A stretch of DNA of 64,000 nt, taken from Tanypteryx hageni (Eukaryota; Arthropoda; Insecta; Odonata; Petaluridae). Positions within the stretch are counted from its first letter, which is position 1; each line of letters begins with the position of its first letter. Positions 22,340-34,966 of this stretch are shown one piece after another. A program made the position numbers and the translations under genes. The DNA lies in contig CM054116.1 of the NCBI GenBank assembly GCA_028673005.1, positions 101,038,207 through 101,102,206 on the forward strand, written 5' to 3'. A model generated the notes under the pieces. It searched no databases and was not told where the DNA came from. It saw only the letters and a program-made list of their open reading frames with translations.

Positions 22340-23840
22340 GGTTAAGAATTTTAATTGATATCTCAGACATTCTTTTCCTTTCTCTTCTTAGTATCAACTT
22401 TTTTTTCTTTTACTTCTCTATCTTCTTCTCTATATCTTGTGTCTTCTCCCTATTTTTGCCTCTTCCATAGAGTTGAACTTTTAGGTTGTCATAGGATTTT
22501 TATGTTAACATTGCTCTCTAAAAGTCTAGCAATGTAAACTGAATGAAAAGATTCAATTTACTGCCATTCATACTGCAATTTTTGTCAAAAAAGTACCAGA
22601 ATGTAATATTAATTTTGAAGCACTTACGTCACCTTCTCATAACATTGTCATTATATTTGCCATATATGCTGTTTAATTGAATTTTAAGCCAGCATCATTC
22701 AACATAATATTTGGCGTTGAATTTATTTTAGAATCAAGTAACTTTGCAATTAGGGGATGATCCTGAAATTGTAATGATGAACATAACAATATTCTATGTA
22801 CTATCAATGTACTATGAAATAATTTAAGTATGAGATTTGAGATGGGAGAACTACACTGAGAGAAACATTTACCTATAATAATAATATTTTATTTATTCCA
22901 TTTGGTCACAGTGCTGGACATGGAATATGTCAAAGTACATACACAAATAATAGAAAGAATAAGCAAATACATATGCCATACCCAAACCAACATCACCATC
23001 ACCAACATTCTGCATGACTAGTGAAAATATAATTTGAAATTAACATTATCCCAAAAATAGAGTCACACTACTAATAACATCATAGCATTCTTTCAGAGTA
23101 AAATTAATTCTAAGAAATATATTTCCATGTAAATTATTCACTGATGGTGTAGTGCAGGGCTTATTTTAAGGGAAATTTAGAGCAGACAAATCAATTTTTT
23201 GGGCCCATTGGACTATAGGAGGGGCCCATTTTTTGATTCAAGTTCGGAAAAACTGTAATATTAAAAACATTACGCCATCATGGTGAAACATCATATACAA
23301 AAGAGCATTGTAAGTGAGGTCCTTGTTTGTGCAGCGCCTGTGGCACATTCCTCAGAGCGCCAATATGTTAAGATGAAACATATAAGAAAAGCCAAATCTC
23401 AGTTATTTTATTCAGAACTCAAAGAAAATAATGTTAGCTTACCATTACAAAGTTTTGGGGTTTTATCCTCTCAAGTGAGAGTAAAAAAAAGATAAATAAA
23501 TAAACTCCTCTGTGCCTGACAGTGGGCAGCAGTACTATCAGTGTGGTATAAAGCTGAAAACAAATGATGATGGCTGGGTCTATATCCAATATGGCTGTGA
23601 GTGTGATTGGGACAATTTAAACAGCTTCAACACTGCGATGTGGAAAGCAACAGGAAAATTACCACATTACAATTTCCTAGTAATGATTATATGATTGGAC
23701 AATATGAGTTCTCTTGAGGTAAAACATTCCGGGGATAAAAAGGCCCTCATTTGGATCTCTGGGCAGGGACTGCCTTAAGGATAACATTTGTCAAAGGTAA
23801 CTTACATATAGGTACCTGGAATGTAAAAACCATATATATA
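22340..23840. other. Intergenic, no gene
   Basis: Pyrimidine-rich sequence at 22360-22460 gives spurious hydrophobic frames. Around 23156-23245 the phrases CAGGGCTTATTTTAAGG and GGGCCCATT look like a hAT-type left end, but no partner was found. No convincing gene. Confidence 0.4.
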
Positions 23841-23848
23841 ACTGGAAC

Positions 23849-24277
23849 CAGGACCAGATTATGCCCTAGGTACTTTAAGCACTGTGCCTAGGACCTTCGA
23901 AAAAAGGGGCCTATGGAAAGTTTAAACAAAATTAATAAGTAAACATGATGTTTTTCATAGATCTACAATTGGGCAATAGATAGTCTCTTTCTTTAATTTT
24001 AATAGAATGCAAATTGCTCTGCAAATTAAATACTGATGAAATTATTTCAGAATTTGCTAACAAAAATGTACAAAAGCTTTGATGTAAATGCAATATTAAT
24101 AATGTAATTTTTTCAACAAGAAAAACCTAATTTCTAGAATAAATGTTTTTGAGATATCGAATATGATTTATCCCCATGTTTCGCCAATTAAGCATAATCC
24201 TGTGTATACACATACAACAGTTAAAAGGCCTAGGAGCCATAGTGCCAAAGGCCTATGAAACACTTAATCCAGCCCTG
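23849..24277. mobile_element. hAT-like MITE, 429 bp, with target duplication
   Basis: The left end is CAGGACCAGATTATGCCCTA; the right end on the minus strand is CAGGGCTGGATTAAGTG, with GGCCT blocks slightly inside both. Flanking octamers ACTGGAAC (23841-23848) and CCTGGAAC (24278-24285) match at seven of eight positions. No coding sequence. Confidence 0.7.
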
Positions 24278-24325
24278 CCTGGAACCTGAATATAAATGAC
24301 CCCACCCTCCAATAGAACTTAATAT

Positions 24326-24665
24326 TCATGGTGTAACATTAAGGTGTAATGGGTGGACAATTGCTATGGGCCTGGGGCCCTCCGAATTTTTACACATATA
24401 GAAAAAGTAAAGATTTTATAGCAATATCTCTTTTTTATCCAAATTTCTGAATGACTTACCAATTAATCATTATTTTTGGACAGAGTAATTTAAAAAGCCT
24501 AACCTCTTCAGCATACTCCTGATAATTGATTATAAGTGCAACTTGATAGGTTCTACAATGGGTTTCATTTTAAATTGAATATATGTATTGAATGGGATGG
24601 GGGAGAGGAAAGGGACCATTGATAACATTTTTCCGGGGGGCCTTCCACTCCTATTTATGCCACTG
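24326..24665. mobile_element. hAT-like MITE, 340 bp, perfect 8-bp target duplication
   Basis: The octamer CTTAATAT occurs exactly on both sides (24318-24325 and 24666-24673). The right end on the minus strand is CAGTGGCATAAATAGG and the left end is TCATGGTGTAACATTAAGG, a diverged match. Both ends carry GGCCC blocks internally. The perfect duplication indicates a fairly recent insertion, although the terminal repeats are degenerate. Confidence 0.65.
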
Positions 24666-24699
24666 CTTAATATTTGCATAAAAATTTAAGGAACAGTCC

Positions 24700-25680
24700 T
24701 GAGACCATGAAATAACTTCCCTGCATAAATATCTACATTACATCATCTTTTGTTCTTTTACAACAATGTACATTCAATTTGGTTATTACAAAATGTAATG
24801 CTGCAATGCCTTCATGTAAAATAAATGGATCCACTAAGGGTTATTTAATATAACTCAAAAATGAGAGAACTCTTGGTTTTTCAAAAGTAGGATTGGAAAA
24901 AACCTCTTCTTAAATTCAGGTAAAAATCATATTTTAAAGATTCATTTAATTTCATGCAAGATTTTTTTCTATACAACTACATGAATGGTTCCACTCTTAA
25001 GTATAAAAAATTTAAAATAATTAAATACTTGTCTTAGGTAGTTCCAATTTTTAGAATCTATTTGCAGTGAACTACCACCAAAGACAGCTGCCTTGTTATG
25101 ACTATTGGATATACCCAAGACAAATACTTAATTTTTCAATTTTCAATACTTAAGTGCTTATTCTGGAATTATATAATCATGATTACAAAAGATAGCTGCA
25201 TCAGAATGTTTAGCCCTTAGACTTGGCGGGCATAAATTCAATCTTAAATACCATCATCCAGTGTCAGGTATGTAGTGGAAAGGATAGTTTGTATCATCCA
25301 TCACAAAAAAATTAAAACTAAATTTATGAATTAAAATCTTCCAAAACTGTTGAAAACATGTTAGAAATATCATTAAAAAAAACTGGGAATTTGGAAAGTA
25401 GAATATGTATATTTTTAAAATGCATCATCTGTAAAATATGCAATAGCTTTTTATATCAATTTGTTATGTGGCTTGGGTAAGATCATTGTTAATACGGAGC
25501 AAAGAATTATCATTATTTAATAAAAAGGCCTCATAAATCAAGTACATCTACTATTATACATATTAAAACAATCACAATATACCTACATTAAAATATTAAT
25601 GTAAGCATATAAACTAACACTTAAAATTTAATGGCACAATTTAGAAAAGTGGATGACAAAAAGTTAATATCAGTTTTTTT
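24700..25680. other. Intergenic, no gene
   Basis: AT-rich sequence in which I see no coding, RNA or repeat structure that can be delimited. Confidence 0.4.
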
Positions 25681-25683
25681 CAG

Positions 25684-26140
25684 ATGGCTTATCAAAATTC
25701 ATACAGTATTGAAGAACAGCTTATAGTCATTGTATGGGTTCACGAAAAATCATAGATCAGAAAAACTATGAAAGATGTTCAAAAAGACTTTGTGAAAGAT
25801 TCAACAAAGAAGCACTACTGAAAAGGACAATACTGAGGTGGGAAAATAAGCTGTTTTCTAACAGATCAATTTTGGACAAGAAAAGGACTAGAAGACTTTC
25901 TATTCAAGAAGAGCAATTCATAGAGATTGCTGTATCAGTTGATAGCTTGCCCAAAAAGTCACTATGAAAAAGATCATCTGAACTTGATATTCTGAAAACA
26001 ACAATGCTGAACACGTGAAAGATGATCTCAAATTGAAATCTCTTAAGTCTATGTTCGTAAGTGGACTAAGTGATACTACAAGCCATTCTTCAAATCTATA
26101 TGAACTTGTATCAGTCATCTGGAACAAATATGTAACAGAG
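25684..26140 (+). pseudogene. Possible mariner/IS630-type transposase N-terminal remnant
   Basis: The translation near 25684 reads MAYQNSYSIEEQLIVIVWVH, then after a shift RCSKRLCERFNKEALLKRTI, ILDKKRTRRLSIQEEQFIEI and SLPKKSL. The order of a Y(S/T)xEE helix, an RF....P/L...TI...ENK.. helix, and a basic GRP-like linker before an (E)EEQxIxIA helix resembles helix-turn-helix leaders of IS630/Tc1-like elements. The catalytic part is not recognised. Family assignment is tentative. Confidence 0.35.
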
Positions 26141-26249
26141 TACATATTATTAAAAACAGAAAAAATGATAGAAGGTGAAAAGACATTTGGGCCACAAGGT
26201 AGAGTGAAATTTTTTAGTGTTTATTTCCTAGTTTTGGAATAAGCAATGT

Positions 26250-29200
26250 TTCCTATTAATATTATATAACTTTTATTTCTGATGACATTTATGAAAGTAA
26301 GGGAATCACCAGGATGTATAACAACGACCTTATTTATTTGTTATTGCATTCTTAGAAATGCCTTGGAAGTAATTGTCACACAATGTAAGCATTTAAATAA
26401 TATCACCACCATAATTTATTTTGAAAAGCAATTTGAACCATGACATTACATGTGATAATAATTGCATTTCATTATGAATTGGTTTCATGTTACACATGAT
26501 GGAATAAATCAAAAGAAAACACCTCTCTTTTATCAGTAATAATTAATATATTAATTTCATAATACTTTACAAGTGCTGTGGACAGACTAGTAACAGAAAA
26601 TGGCAGTGTGTGATGTGGGTAATTCACTTTGGCATATCAATGTTTTTGTACACTATATCTCTATATCATGTTAACTAGGTTTTATACAGCCCAATAAAGA
26701 GTCACTTCCTCAAGCCTCCCAATTTTATCCACCAATGAAAGCAATCTTTCAAGTCTATGAACATGTAAAACAAAACTTCACCCATGTGTTATCTTTGGTA
26801 AGTTTTCTTAAGGGAGGACAACATTTTGATTTGGATAGTGTTTTTTGAGCATGTGGCTCTTGAAAACTCTTCAGTGTACAGGATTTTCTCCTCTGACTTC
26901 ACAAGAGTTACTGGTCATCATAAAGTTGGTTTAGACCTGCAGTTAATTGGAACAGTCTTTCTGAATATCCCTTGCATTCCACACCATTGTGGAAGCATGA
27001 ATTGAATTAAAATTATTTTCTGCTGATTGCAAGTACAAAGATAATTTTAAATTAGCCTTGCTTGTTCTTTCTTCACCTGTAGTAAGACTCCACTTGCCAC
27101 ACACATTTATTGATTGAAGGATTTTTTTATGAATACCATAAAAAAGGTTTGTCCAAAGCTCTTTGTCTTTGCAATCAGCTATTGACATGCATTGCTACAT
27201 ACTAATGAGTGACAGTGTTGAAACTTGGCACCAGTTTGGGAAGAAACTGCGGCTATTTTGTGAACATTCATTATTTCACCAAACATTAAAACAAGTCTCC
27301 TATACATAATGGATGAATATAAAAACATCACAATTAAAATAATACTGGAGATACTGGTCATGGATAAAATATTCAACTACATGTCATTGATACATCAGCA
27401 ATTGAAAACTAGAAAGCATGTTAAACACCACAATAACATCTGATCAAATGACATTTCAAACTGCATTACAGCGTCTAGAAATAAATATTTCTGGGCATTA
27501 AACAATAGTTAAACAAAGCAAAGAAAATGATAGATGACAACTTCTCATTCCATTAAAAACAAGTTTAGGATTTTCATCATAACTTTTTCAAATTCATCCT
27601 TGAACAAGGTTGGCAGTTTGATTTTGCTTTAGTTATTATTTTATAAAAATTTCTGCTGACGAAATGCATTATTATGTACAATTTTTGACCTACAAATTAA
27701 AATTCTTTAAAAGTACAAAAAATGAACATAGGAAAAATATAAGTACCAGAAGTTATTAATTTTCTGAAACAGAGATATCTATTTGCCAAAATGTTCTGAT
27801 ATATTAAATGAAGCTCATTATTTTTAATTTGGTCTCAACAATGCATTCACAAGGATTAAAAATATTGCTCACAATACATGCTAATAGTATTCTTTAGTCA
27901 CTGGTTCAATAGTCCATAATATTCTGTTCCTTTGGTGTTACCAATCTATACAATTAAAAACTAAATTATTTGGCACTATTAACAATGGAACTGTAATAAG
28001 AAACAGTAATATTAAAAACATAAATTTCAGCCCATCAGTCATAAATTCATAACAAGCATCTTCCTTCTCTTAATATAATTTTTGCACAAATACTCTTCTT
28101 GGCAAACAGTAGCTGTTCACTTTACATCATCTTACAATCACTCATTCACATTAATTATTCATTTATCAAGAATCATCTGCATTCACACCCCTTGGATACT
28201 CTTCAAAGTCATCATTTTCTAGGTAAGAACTAAAGTAAAAAAATGATTAATTTTTCATTCATTCAACCTCAACAATTGGCTCACAATTTATAGCATTCCT
28301 GGAAAAATGACAGGAAGCATAGAACTGTCTTAAATTGAGCAGGACTAAAGTCAGTGAAAGTCTGTATGAAGCAATACTTGCAACGTATTTGAGCTAATTT
28401 CCCATCTCATGATTTGGCTCTAAATTCTAAGATGTGGCAAACACCAGTTTAGAAACATGTTAGAAACTAAATTGCTTCTTATTCCTAATTTCTCAGCTAA
28501 TTCTTTATGTTGATTTTTACCACATATGAGAAACTTTAAAAAATGCAGTGCGTTTGGTTATTTCATGTGCAGAAAATATAACGACTTTGCTGTTGTCAAT
28601 ACCACCAATATCTCTGTAGTGTAATTAATATTAGTATTATTATTTTAGTTATTACTCTATCAACATTTCACCCTAAAGTCATTTTAAACTAATTGAGGGT
28701 AATTCTTTCATAATAATCTTCAGCTATAATTGGATAATATCTTTTTTCTATTTGCAAGGTATTTTTTTCTGAATTTTCCAGCTAGTTCCAACTCTATTGG
28801 TAGAGAAATAAAAAAATGTTTTCTTATTTTCTCCAATACTCTCATAAAAACTTTTTAAGCATTTCACAGAATTGAAATGCTACCTATTCTTTTTCACTGT
28901 CTCTTACCTATACTTTCATATTATCTGATTTTTCACCAGAAACATTCACTCAGTGTATATGAGACCCTTTTTGATACAGTTTATAAACTTGCAGTTCTGT
29001 AGAGTTATTTGAAAATGACTTATTCATCCACACGATGTTAGAAACAGGGAAATTAAAACACACATACACAATGCCTTCCAGTTTAGTCTTTGCAGCTCTT
29101 CATGTTTGGTCTTTTTGTTGACTCACAGAGTCTATCCTTACTATCTAATTATCTAAGGAAACACTTGTTTATCAATTTCTTTGATGAAAACAAGTAAATG

Positions 29201-29700
29201 ACAAATATTGGAAATATGATCTGATAAAAGTGATCACATGTAGCTTTAAAAATATAAAAAATTCAAAAACAGATTGCTTATTATATTGAAAATTAATTTT
29301 AAAATCATATGGAGGCTTTCATTAAAAATACATTTATAATCAAATTCAAAATTAAATAAATTGTTTGATAGATTTTGATTTTGAAGAATTTTGTTCCACT
29401 ATTCCGATGATTAATTAAGCTGAGTTATATTTGTTGGGCATACATATTGTAAGGACAAATTAATTTTTACACAAAATCAAGAACCATATCATTGCAATTA
29501 TGGGTATATGGAACTGAAAAACACAATTGTGTCCAAAATGGTGAAATACTTGTATGCCAGAGCTTGAACCAATACAAAATAACACACCTAAAATTAACAC
29601 CAAAAATAATATTACCAAAGAAAGACTCAATAATTTCAAAATGGAGGAACAGTGCTGCCACAGACAGAGCATCAGGCATAATTTTCTCTTGATGGAAAGA
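26250..29700. other. Intergenic, no supported gene
   Basis: This 3.4-kb stretch between the two genes is AT-rich and CpG-poor. Short open frames exist (for example minus strand 26943-27188), but none shows family motifs or splice support that I can defend. No transposon ends are recognised. Confidence 0.4.
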
Positions 29701-29739
29701 GCTCACTATACCAATAAAATGAAATGAAGGAGCTCCGAA

Positions 29740-29745
29740 TTTATT
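29740..29745 (-). terminator. Candidate polyadenylation signal of the CUB gene
   Basis: AATAAA on the minus strand, 265 nt downstream of the CUB-receptor stop codon. It is the nearest canonical hexamer that I noticed in this orientation. Placement is by position only. Confidence 0.35.
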
Positions 29746-30009
29746 GAAATTTCATCAGATCAGAGAAGAAGCTGCGAGTTTAAAAACATTTGTAATGAGC
29801 CTTCCAAAGTGAATATGGTAACATTCACTGCATCTTCTTCATGCATATGTGGGTGTGTGTATGTGTGCTTCACAGCGTTTTGAGCAAACGATTTGGGAGA
29901 GATTAAGAGTTAAAGAGGATAGAAATGAAACGAAATGACCCCAAATGGAGGCTCAGACTGTAGTTTCCCTGTCCACGTGGATGTACTCGACAGACTGTGA
30001 GGCGTGGCG

Positions 30010-30841
30010 TCAGGAGGGTGCGCCGATCAGAAGCTCTTCCGTCGGCGCCCTCCTTCTTCCTCCCTTCTTCTCGAGGGCCCCTCCCTTTCCGCCTCCCTTC
30101 CTCCTCCTGCGCCTCCTCCACAGAAGCACGCACGGCAGAGCCGCAGCGCAAGCCACCCCTGCGGACGCCAGGATGGTGAGCAAGAGCACCACCGCGAGGG
30201 CGGCCGGGGCGCCGATGGTGGCGGGCAGGGAGGGAGGCAGGAGGGAGAGGAGGGCCCCCAGAAATGGGTGGTCCCTCTTGAGGTCCTGAAGGGCCCTATC
30301 CGGACAGTCCGCCTCGTCCCTCCCGCTGGGACAGTTCCTCACACCGTCGCACCAGAGGGTAGGGGATATGCAGGCATCCAGTTCTGGACACCGGTAGCGG
30401 CCGCACCCTCCCGGCAGATCTCCGCCCCCTTCCTGCCTCTGGTACTGCCTGTGTTGCTGGTGGAGGTTTTCGAAGCTGGTGTTGTGCGAGAGATCGTCGT
30501 AACGGAGCAACACGAGAGGCGAGGTCCTGGGCCGTGAGATCTGGAGGTAGCTGAAGGCGTGCCTTGAGGGTTCCTTGACGAGGGGGCGGAGCAGGAGGGT
30601 CGGGGACGGGGGTGGGGGAGGAGGGTCGAGGAGGTAGTGGCGCCGGAGGAGGATGAGCCTAAGGAGACGCGCGGAGGCGGGGGGATAAGGCGTGGTGAAG
30701 GGAAGGGTGGTGGTGGAGGGGAGGAGAGTGGTGGGGGTGAGTAAGGGGTGTGAAGGGGTGGTTAGGAACCAGTCTTCGCTGAAGATGTGGATGGCAGCGT
30801 GGCGGGTGTTGGGGGCTGCTGGACAGATGACCCGCAGGAGC
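30010..30841 (-). CDS. CUB receptor, last exon: CUB3 end, LDLa module, TM helix, tail
   Basis: The exon starts after a pyrimidine-rich CTCCGAAG acceptor at 30842-30843 and ends at TGA (30012-30010). Its first base completes the Arg codon left by the previous exon. It reads on with LLRVICPAAPNTRHAAIHIF and SEDWF, the end of a CUB-like domain, then a Thr/Pro-rich stretch. An LDL-receptor class A module follows at 30405-30304: six cysteines in CGRYRCPELDACISPTLWC and DGVRNCPSGRDEADC, with the acidic calcium-binding end. A hydrophobic helix (about 30207-30121, ALAVVLLLTILASAGVACAA) and a 36-residue tail starting RRRRRRKGGGK complete a type I membrane protein. The exon is very GC-rich, unlike FAM91A1 exons. 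Confidence 0.88.
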
Positions 30842-32931
30842 CTTCGGAGACCGGAAAGGGAATGGATGAGTTGAATCGGATTGCGGCAGAGCGTAGTCTA
30901 AGCGATGGGAAACTTCGGTATCATTGCGCAGGATAATTTATCTTCCACGAAGCGAATGCGAAAGCGTTCGCATGATTAAAGCGACGACCCGGGCGACCTC
31001 TAACCATGCGTCAGGCGCAACTTATTATCTCTTCGGCCGTGTAATTATCTGTTCAAATCCTCCCATGGAACAAGACAGCTGTAATTACCGTTAAGCCGAT
31101 TCCACTCGATCACGGAATCAACGCTTCGTCTTCGTCATTTAAGTTTTGACGGAGGTGACAATCACACGATATAAGGGTCGACTTTTTAAATTTTAATTGT
31201 CATTGTCGATCTAGTGTGTCGTAAAATACCTTGAATTTTACGCTAAAATAACAAATCAACTTGAGATATAAAAACTTTCATGGAAAGCCATTTCAACACT
31301 AATATCTATTTGAATATTTGAAATTTATAGTAAAAATCGTCAATTATTACAAATTATTTCATTCTTTTTGATAGAGTAAACGTAAAATTTGTGCAATCGG
31401 ATTAGTTATGCGTTATTTTTTTAACGTTTTGATCACTCTTAGATAAACACTTCCATTGATTTTAAACCATAATAGTTGAAAATATCACAACAATTTGTTT
31501 TTGAGCAAGATGTTAAATTTTACCGAAAACAGCACCAAACCTGGTTCTGAAAAAATATAAGCCTGGGAAAAATTTTCAGCACTAAGTCGATAGTTCAAAG
31601 CGTGACTAAATCCAATTTATCCTCTTATAAAGCAAGTTTAAGGGTATCCCCCAACGCACAATATATTTTTACTAATTGGACACGCAGACAGAGAAAAGAT
31701 TGATATGTGAATCATATACGTCGTCTTTTTTTAACTTCACGAAATTGGTATATCCTGATATATGCGGTCAGACATATGTACAATAGCTGTGACGAAATTT
31801 TAGTTTTGAAGATTTGTTTAAAAATTAATGATTTAAATTACAAAATAATCTTCCCATTCGGTGAACACAATAATTTAAAAGCTTTACATTTTTTTGCCAA
31901 TTTAGTGTTTACAACAAGGAACCTCGATCGATAATTTTAGATTTTGCATAAGCCGCAATGGGTATAAAAAGATAATACAAAATTTAGGATCAAAATCGCT
32001 TTGCGGTCTATAATCGATTGAGTCCTGATAACGAGTCTGACAGGTGGTCGTATCTTAGGCCCAAAAGGCCATAGAACGAGACTGCCTCGTTTGAGGTTTT
32101 AAATTCTTCTTAGATTAATATTGGCAACAGTTGGGCTTTGCTGGCGTTGCATTTACATTATGTGGACGTTAAATCAACTATCCTTTACATTTCGTCTGAT
32201 TAATATCTTTCTGATCGATAATTTTAAAGACATCTCTTTCTTGTGACCGAGAAAATTACATCTGTAACGTGAAAACGTGTATAAGATACTACAAATAAAG
32301 AAAGATCTGATGAATCAGATATTAAATGCGGTTTTAAAAAATAAAAATACACCTCTTTGACTGCCCCTGGAGTCTCCAAATTTCAACCACGAAAAGAACT
32401 TATGGCCATAAATAATCTCTCAAAATTTGATTGCTCTAACCTGAGCGGTGTAGAAGTAGTTCACCGGAGGCGGAAGCGTGACGGACCGACAGATGGACGA
32501 AACGATTACATTAGTGGATTTAAAAAAAAACGTTCAAATGAAGGAATATTTACTTAAAATTCTACACGGATGCGCATTCAGAATTTTAAAGCATTTCTCA
32601 GAAAATTTCAAGGTCAGTTAAGAAATATTTAAGTTAATTCTGCATAGTTACAGCTGTGTTAAATACAGTTGCCATGCTATGCCATTTAAGGACTCGAAAG
32701 GCTAATTTTTTGCGCACAAAACTCGTCATTCTCAAAAACTAGGAACCACTACTCGAACTACACAAACCATTAATGTTTTGATTACAGCTTTTCACCTCTT
32801 CCAACTTAAGAGCTGACAGCAACATGCACATATTTGACGGATATTAAAAATTCGGCAAGGCGACCCTGATGCCATCCTACGCGGATTGTTTTTTTTTTTA
32901 GGGTTTACCGCTATGAACCGACGAATCTCAC
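30842..32931. other. CUB gene last intron
   Basis: This 2.1-kb intron is AT-rich with ordinary CpG content. A fragment at about 32449-32515 (GACCGACAGATGGACGAAAC) matches the repeat family at 36.26 kb. No gene inside. Confidence 0.5.
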
Positions 32932-33734
32932 CTCGGAGGCTGCCCCGTGTAAACCAGCAGCCTGTTCTTAGTGGGACACCTGCCGATGTTGGAAGAAGAG
33001 GTCCCCCCGCCTCCGGGAGTCGGCTGCGACGACGTGGGAGTGGTCGGGAGAGGCATGGGCCTCAGGGGCATGAACGTTCCCCACGTCATCATGAACAGGC
33101 TCCTTTGGGGCTGCGCCTCCATCAGCCAAGGGAAACCGTCGCACGGTTCGTTCTTCTTCCTCCTAGGTGGCAGGTCGATCTCGCCTCCGGAGCCTCTCAG
33201 CCTGTGGCTGTCCGGACACGCGTTCGCAGTCGAAGAGGAGCCTCCCTTTGCCGGAACGGTCACGTATGAGGCGTGGAAGGAAAAGTGGTTGAAGTCCTCC
33301 CACTGAGCCATCTTGGACACCAGGAAGTGGAGTTCGAGTATGTGTGTCGTGGAGGTCATGGTGATGGGGCCGTAGGAATAGTCCTTCTCCTCGTAAAGCG
33401 GAGGGTCATCTTTCTTGGACTTGGGATCTTGAGGACTTATGGTGGTGGAAGGCGAGGAGATAGTCGTGGGGGCGGGCGTGGAGGTGGGCGAGGCGGAGGT
33501 TCCTCCGTGGACGTCCGATCCGGTAGTGGTGACGTTGGAGCAGAAGCATGCGAAGGGGAGGCGGGTGTCGTCCCAAGGGACTTCCCACACCCTGAGCTCC
33601 GTGAGGCGCGGCGGAGGCGGTTGGAACTGGGCGAGGGGATGGACCGGGGGCGGAGGGGCGTAAAGGCAAGAGGGTAGGCCGGTGTGGGGATCCGAACCGG
33701 TTATGCAGGGTGCGGTGGCGATAGATGGTAAATC
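32932..33734 (-). CDS. CUB receptor exon: CUB2 second half and CUB3 first half
   Basis: This is an 803-nt exon with acceptor TTTCTCAG|GAT (phase 0) and donor CCGAG|GTGAGA. CUB2 continues with APCITGSDPHTGLPSC, RLTELRVWEVPWDDTRLP and FACFCSN. A Thr/Ser/Pro-rich loop (about 33530-33410) follows, then LELHFLVSKMAQWEDFNHFS and FHASYVTVP, the closing strands of the domain. CUB3 starts with ACPDSHRLRGSGGEIDLPP, then CDGFPWLMEAQPQRSLFMMT and WGTF, and ends RCPTKNRLLVYTGQPP. The paired cysteines and the hydrophobic strand spacing fit extracellular CUB domains. The domain boundary is my reading. Confidence 0.82.
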
Positions 33735-33739
33735 CTGAG

Positions 33740-34835
33740 AAATTTGAAATAGAATTCGTCTGAGTGAAACCACGATTTCGTTCATTTGAGAGCAAAAATG
33801 AGTTGTTTTTAAAGCGCTGGAGCTTATGTTTGTTCAAGTCTGCTAATTTTAATTGCATTTTAAAAATAATATCTTTACTAATTTGACGGGACGAAAAGAA
33901 AGGCTAAAAAGGTAGATTTACAATTCACAAATGATTTCCGGAAAAAAGAATACGGAAAAATTTCAGGCGTTGCGTTGGTTGGAAAATATATATTTTCGTA
34001 CCTTGTTTAATTTAAAAAAATAAAACATTACATTAACGCAAATAAGCTCTAGATTTACGATGTCAAAAATGCCATTTCAAGTATGAACGATATATTTTCA
34101 AGAATGTAAGAAAAAGCAAAAACATTTCAGCAATTATAAATTTAAAATACACAAACAAACATTACATTAACGCAAATAAGCTCTTTACTTACCAGGTTCA
34201 AATGTAATTTCATATATGAACGCTCTATTTTCAAGAATGTAAGTAAAAGCAGAAACAACATTTAAGTAATTATAAATGTAGAATTTGTAACTAAGACTCC
34301 GAATTACAGGTTATTCTTCAATCTTGAACTTATAAATGAAAACTACTGCCAGGGCCGTTGCGTGGAAATCTGCCGCCTGAGGCAAAAAGACAAAATGTCG
34401 CTCCAGTTCGCGACAAATAGGTGCAGCGACACTTCTATAATATGATGCTGCCCAATTATGCGTATCTATTACAGCAGTTGACAAAATTTTTGATTTTATC
34501 AAAGAATTCATTGGTCTTGAATCGTTTCACGGTATAACAAAGGGTACAGATTTTTTTGAAAAATTAAAATTGTGAATAGAAAAATTGCAATATGAATTGG
34601 AAAAATTTGGCATTTTGTGCACAGGTGTTGGATCTGCTGTTTGATAAAATTACCGGTATCCGCATTGCTAGAGAAATATTTAAATCGTTCTCTTCTCAAT
34701 TATCATTGTATCATACATCAAGAAAATGGAAAAAAACTTTGAATCGTAGTAATGTTGGGGATACAGGGGTAAAATGCATGAATAAAATTAGAGCACGCGG
34801 TTTGTTTCGTCAAGAATCGAAAACATGCTGTAGAA
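33740..34835. other. CUB gene intron D-E, part without delimited elements
   Basis: AT-rich intron. CAGGGCCGTTGCGTGG at 34350 looks like a hAT left end, but no partner was found. Two direct-repeat phrases, ACATTACATTAACGCAAATA, occur at 34026 and 34164 (about 140 bp apart). Confidence 0.4.
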
Positions 34836-34966
34836 GCAGAGAAAAGGCAAACTTTTACGAACCACTAATTTATTCAAATAAAAAAACTACAAGGGTTTCG
34901 ACATGCATCAAGATGAATTTAAATAAATTAGTGGTACGTAAACATAAAAGTTTGCCTTTTCGCTAC
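34836..34966. repeat. Short foldback repeat (131 bp)
   Basis: The left arm at about 34838-34878 (AAAAGGCAAACTTTTACGAA, then CCACTAATTTATT) pairs with the right arm at about 34917-34966. The right arm carries about six extra bases. Likely a palindromic MITE in an intron of the CUB gene. Confidence 0.75.

Noticed and set aside
17277..22341. CTTTAGGG at 17277-17284 and 22334-22341 as a target duplication for a 5-kb hAT ending at 22333
   Set aside because: The sequence after the left octamer (CACAAAAG) does not match the CAGAGGTGCCCAAC right end.
26943..27188. 81-codon open frame on the minus strand with ADCKDKELWTNLFYGIHKK
   Set aside because: No recognised motif, no clear splice context, and a stop directly upstream. 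It may be an exon or transposon scrap but cannot be supported.
28160..28220. Minus-strand LENDDFEEYPRGVNADDS followed by a stop, with an AG upstream, resembling a short last exon
   Set aside because: Too short, no identifiable partner exons, and the acceptor context is weak.
29467..29706. Hydrophobic minus-strand open frame of about 79 codons
   Set aside because: AT-rich, no motif, and overlapped by unrelated frames of similar length.
30004..30537. Plus-strand open frame opposite the last CUB exon
   Set aside because: GC-rich antisense shadow. The minus strand has the six-cysteine LDLa module and matching phase.
34350..34365. hAT-like left end CAGGGCCGTTGCGTGG
   Set aside because: No inverted partner or 8-bp duplication found within several kilobases.
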